From: FEN-1350 sp964643355 | GTDB lineage: Bacteria > Planctomycetota > Phycisphaerae > Sedimentisphaerales > Anaerohalosphaeraceae | Length of the DNA: 24,405 nt | Assembly (NCBI GenBank): GCA_964643355.1 | Contig: CAZXPW010000055.1 | Location: forward strand, 1-24,405 | Reading direction: 5' to 3' | Shown: positions 23,489 to 24,405 of the stretch, piece by piece | How positions within the stretch are numbered: the first letter of the stretch is position 1 | Layout: each line of letters opens with the position of its first letter | Notes under the pieces: generated by a model | What the model was told of the DNA's origin: nothing | Databases searched by the model: none | What the model saw: the letters and a program-made list of their open reading frames with translations, nothing else | Translations under genes and position numbers: made by a program

Positions 23489-24277
23489 TTACCCTCCCCG
23501 CATCCCCGGGCCGCCCATCCCCGGACCGCCCATTCCCGGTCCGCCGAAACCCATGCTGTCCCGGTTCTGCCGAAATTCCTGTCGCATCCGATCGCGCTCC
23601 TCCGGCGAGGCGTTTTCAAATCGTTCCCGCATCTGTTCCATCCTCTGTCGTGTTTCCGGAGTCATCTCAAACCGGAACCGTCCCTCCGGCGGTCCGCTCA
23701 TGACCCGGCCCTCGCCGCCTTCCACCCGAACGGTCGGGGCCTGACCCGGCTGCGGCTGATTCTGACCCGGCTGCGGTTGGTCCCCGCCTCGGGGGCCTCC
23801 CTCGCCGCGCCCGCCGACCTGCGCCGTGGCGTTCTCCACCGAAAACGGAATCAGCGTCATCTCCTTGCCTTCCCACTCGATTACGACATCGGTGGGATTG
23901 ATCCGGAGAATCTTGCCCCCGTTGACGCTTTCGCCCACCAGGTATCCCTTGTCGCCGAAGATCGCCATCGGCCCGAAAATGCCCACACACACCGGCGGGT
24001 TCGGCTTGGCCGCCGGCGGCGAAAACGGGTGCTTCTTCTGCAGCCCGCTGATCCGCTCCGACCCCGCCGACAACAGTTTCTTCGTCGCCGCTTCGTCCAG
24101 TTTGCTTTTCTCCACCGTGGTCTCCGTGATCGATGGAATCGATCCGTACCGCATCGCATACCGTGCACCGTTGACCACCGTTCCCGCTACCAGGACCGCC
24201 GCCGCGATCCACAGGATCCGTACCAGCCCTGATCCGACCGCCATCCGTTTGAACCAGGTTTTCATTTTTTCGCTCAT
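23489..24277 (-). CDS. GspC-like inner-membrane protein with Gly-rich tail
   Basis: A 262-residue protein: cytoplasmic basic start, one membrane helix (about 19-36), a Pro-rich stretch, then a domain (97-146; CVGIFGPMAIFGD...GYLVGESVNGGKILRINPTD...IEWEGKEMTLIPF) that matches the layout of the GspC/PilP homology region, which bridges the inner-membrane platform to the secretin N0 domain. After this come repeated QPQPGQ, a charged helix (MTPETRQRMEQMRERF and on, 206-241) and three MGGPG units at the C-terminus. ATG at 24277 has GAGGG 7 nt upstream. It directly precedes the secretin gene, as gspC precedes gspD. The GspC assignment is an inference from domain layout and order; the tail is not part of known GspC. 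Confidence 0.6.
   Translation of the reverse strand: MSEKMKTWFKRMAVGSGLVRILWIAAAVLVAGTVVNGARYAMRYGSIPSITETTVEKSKLDEAATKKLLSAGSERISGLQKKHPFSPPAAKPNPPVCVGIFGPMAIFGDKGYLVGESVNGGKILRINPTDVVIEWEGKEMTLIPFSVENATAQVGGRGEGGPRGGDQPQPGQNQPQPGQAPTVRVEGGEGRVMSGPPEGRFRFEMTPETRQRMEQMRERFENASPEERDRMRQEFRQNRDSMGFGGPGMGGPGMGGPGMRGG
23501..23545. repeat. Three tandem 15 bp repeats coding MGGPG
   Basis: Units at 23501-23515, 23516-23530 and 23531-23545 (CATCCCCGGGCCGCC and two variants with 1-2 changed bases). They encode consecutive GGPGM units at the C-terminus of the gspC-like protein, a site open to length change by slippage. Confidence 0.75.
23741..23776. repeat. Direct repeat coding QPQPGQ in the gspC-like gene
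   Basis: CTGACCCGGCTGCGG occurs at 23741-23755 and again at 23762-23776 with a 21 bp period, coding the doubled QPQPGQ segment between the homology region and the C-terminal helix. Confidence 0.7.
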
Positions 24278-24405
24278 GGTTTATCCCTCAATTTTCACGC
24301 GATCCCAATCTCGCACCCGGCCGCTTCGACACATCGACGGCCTGTTGTATCTCTGCTTAGAAAATCCCTTTACGCAACTTGTTCATTCGGGGTCAATATG
24401 ACTTT

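Overview
The window looks like a chromosomal segment from a moderately GC-rich bacterium of the Planctomycetota, probably class Phycisphaerae. This is inferred from gene content: a type II-secretion-style prepilin with a perfect N-terminal methylation motif and a Phycisphaerae-like body, a right-handed beta-helix protein with the YVDGSHGSDD opening, a TPR-flanked SGNH hydrolase, a PQQ-type propeller lipoprotein, an oversized secretin, and a sigma factor carrying a long N-terminal series of HTH modules. No phage, insertion sequence, CRISPR array, tRNA or rRNA was recognised.

Layout. 43-2177 (minus): a short exported beta-helix protein, a 75-residue orphan and a double YkgJ-type cysteine-cluster protein. 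2125-4047 (minus): a membrane-anchored SGNH hydrolase with TPRs, expressed from a fully consensus sigma-70 promoter. 4165-4992 (plus): a divergently transcribed prepilin-like protein that follows a possible 10-codon leader ORF. 5011-7532 (minus): creatininase-family amidohydrolase, a stand-alone AraC DNA-binding domain, and a membrane-anchored protein whose C-terminus resembles serpins. 7684-8853 (plus): PQQ-like propeller lipoprotein. 8921-10543 (minus): an unusual sigma factor with a nearly leaderless mRNA. 10586-11239: gene-poor stretch with a minus-strand terminator. 11240-11368 (minus): a 42-residue membrane protein, divergent from a tandem metallo-beta-lactamase-fold protein at 11479-13419 (plus). 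13528-17297 (minus): a compact operon rsfS-argS-yjbQ-quinone oxidoreductase with ATGA overlaps. 17398-19884 (minus): a divergent membrane pyrophosphatase with its own promoter and terminator. 20087-24277 (minus): a gspC-like protein followed by a giant gspD-like secretin, ending at a very strong hairpin terminator.

How it fits together. The right end (gspC/gspD-like) and the prepilin at 4243 are parts of a type II secretion/type IV pilus-like export apparatus, and the beta-helix protein, MBL protein and lipoprotein are plausible envelope or exported proteins. The rsfS-argS operon and the pyrophosphatase are housekeeping. Several promoters match the sigma-70 consensus closely (TTGACA/TATAAT with 16-17 bp spacers), and they decide several start codons.

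The most unusual items are: the sigma factor with three N-terminal HTH modules, a shortened region 3 and a 6-7 nt leader; the tandem MBL protein in which each half has lost a different metal ligand; the secretin with six N1-like repeats; the serpin-like protein in a creatininase/AraC cassette; the promoter-SD-mini-ORF arrangement in front of the prepilin; and a TATTCAA heptamer repeat between the gspC-like and gspD-like genes. I did not find a defence island or an obviously new multi-gene system.
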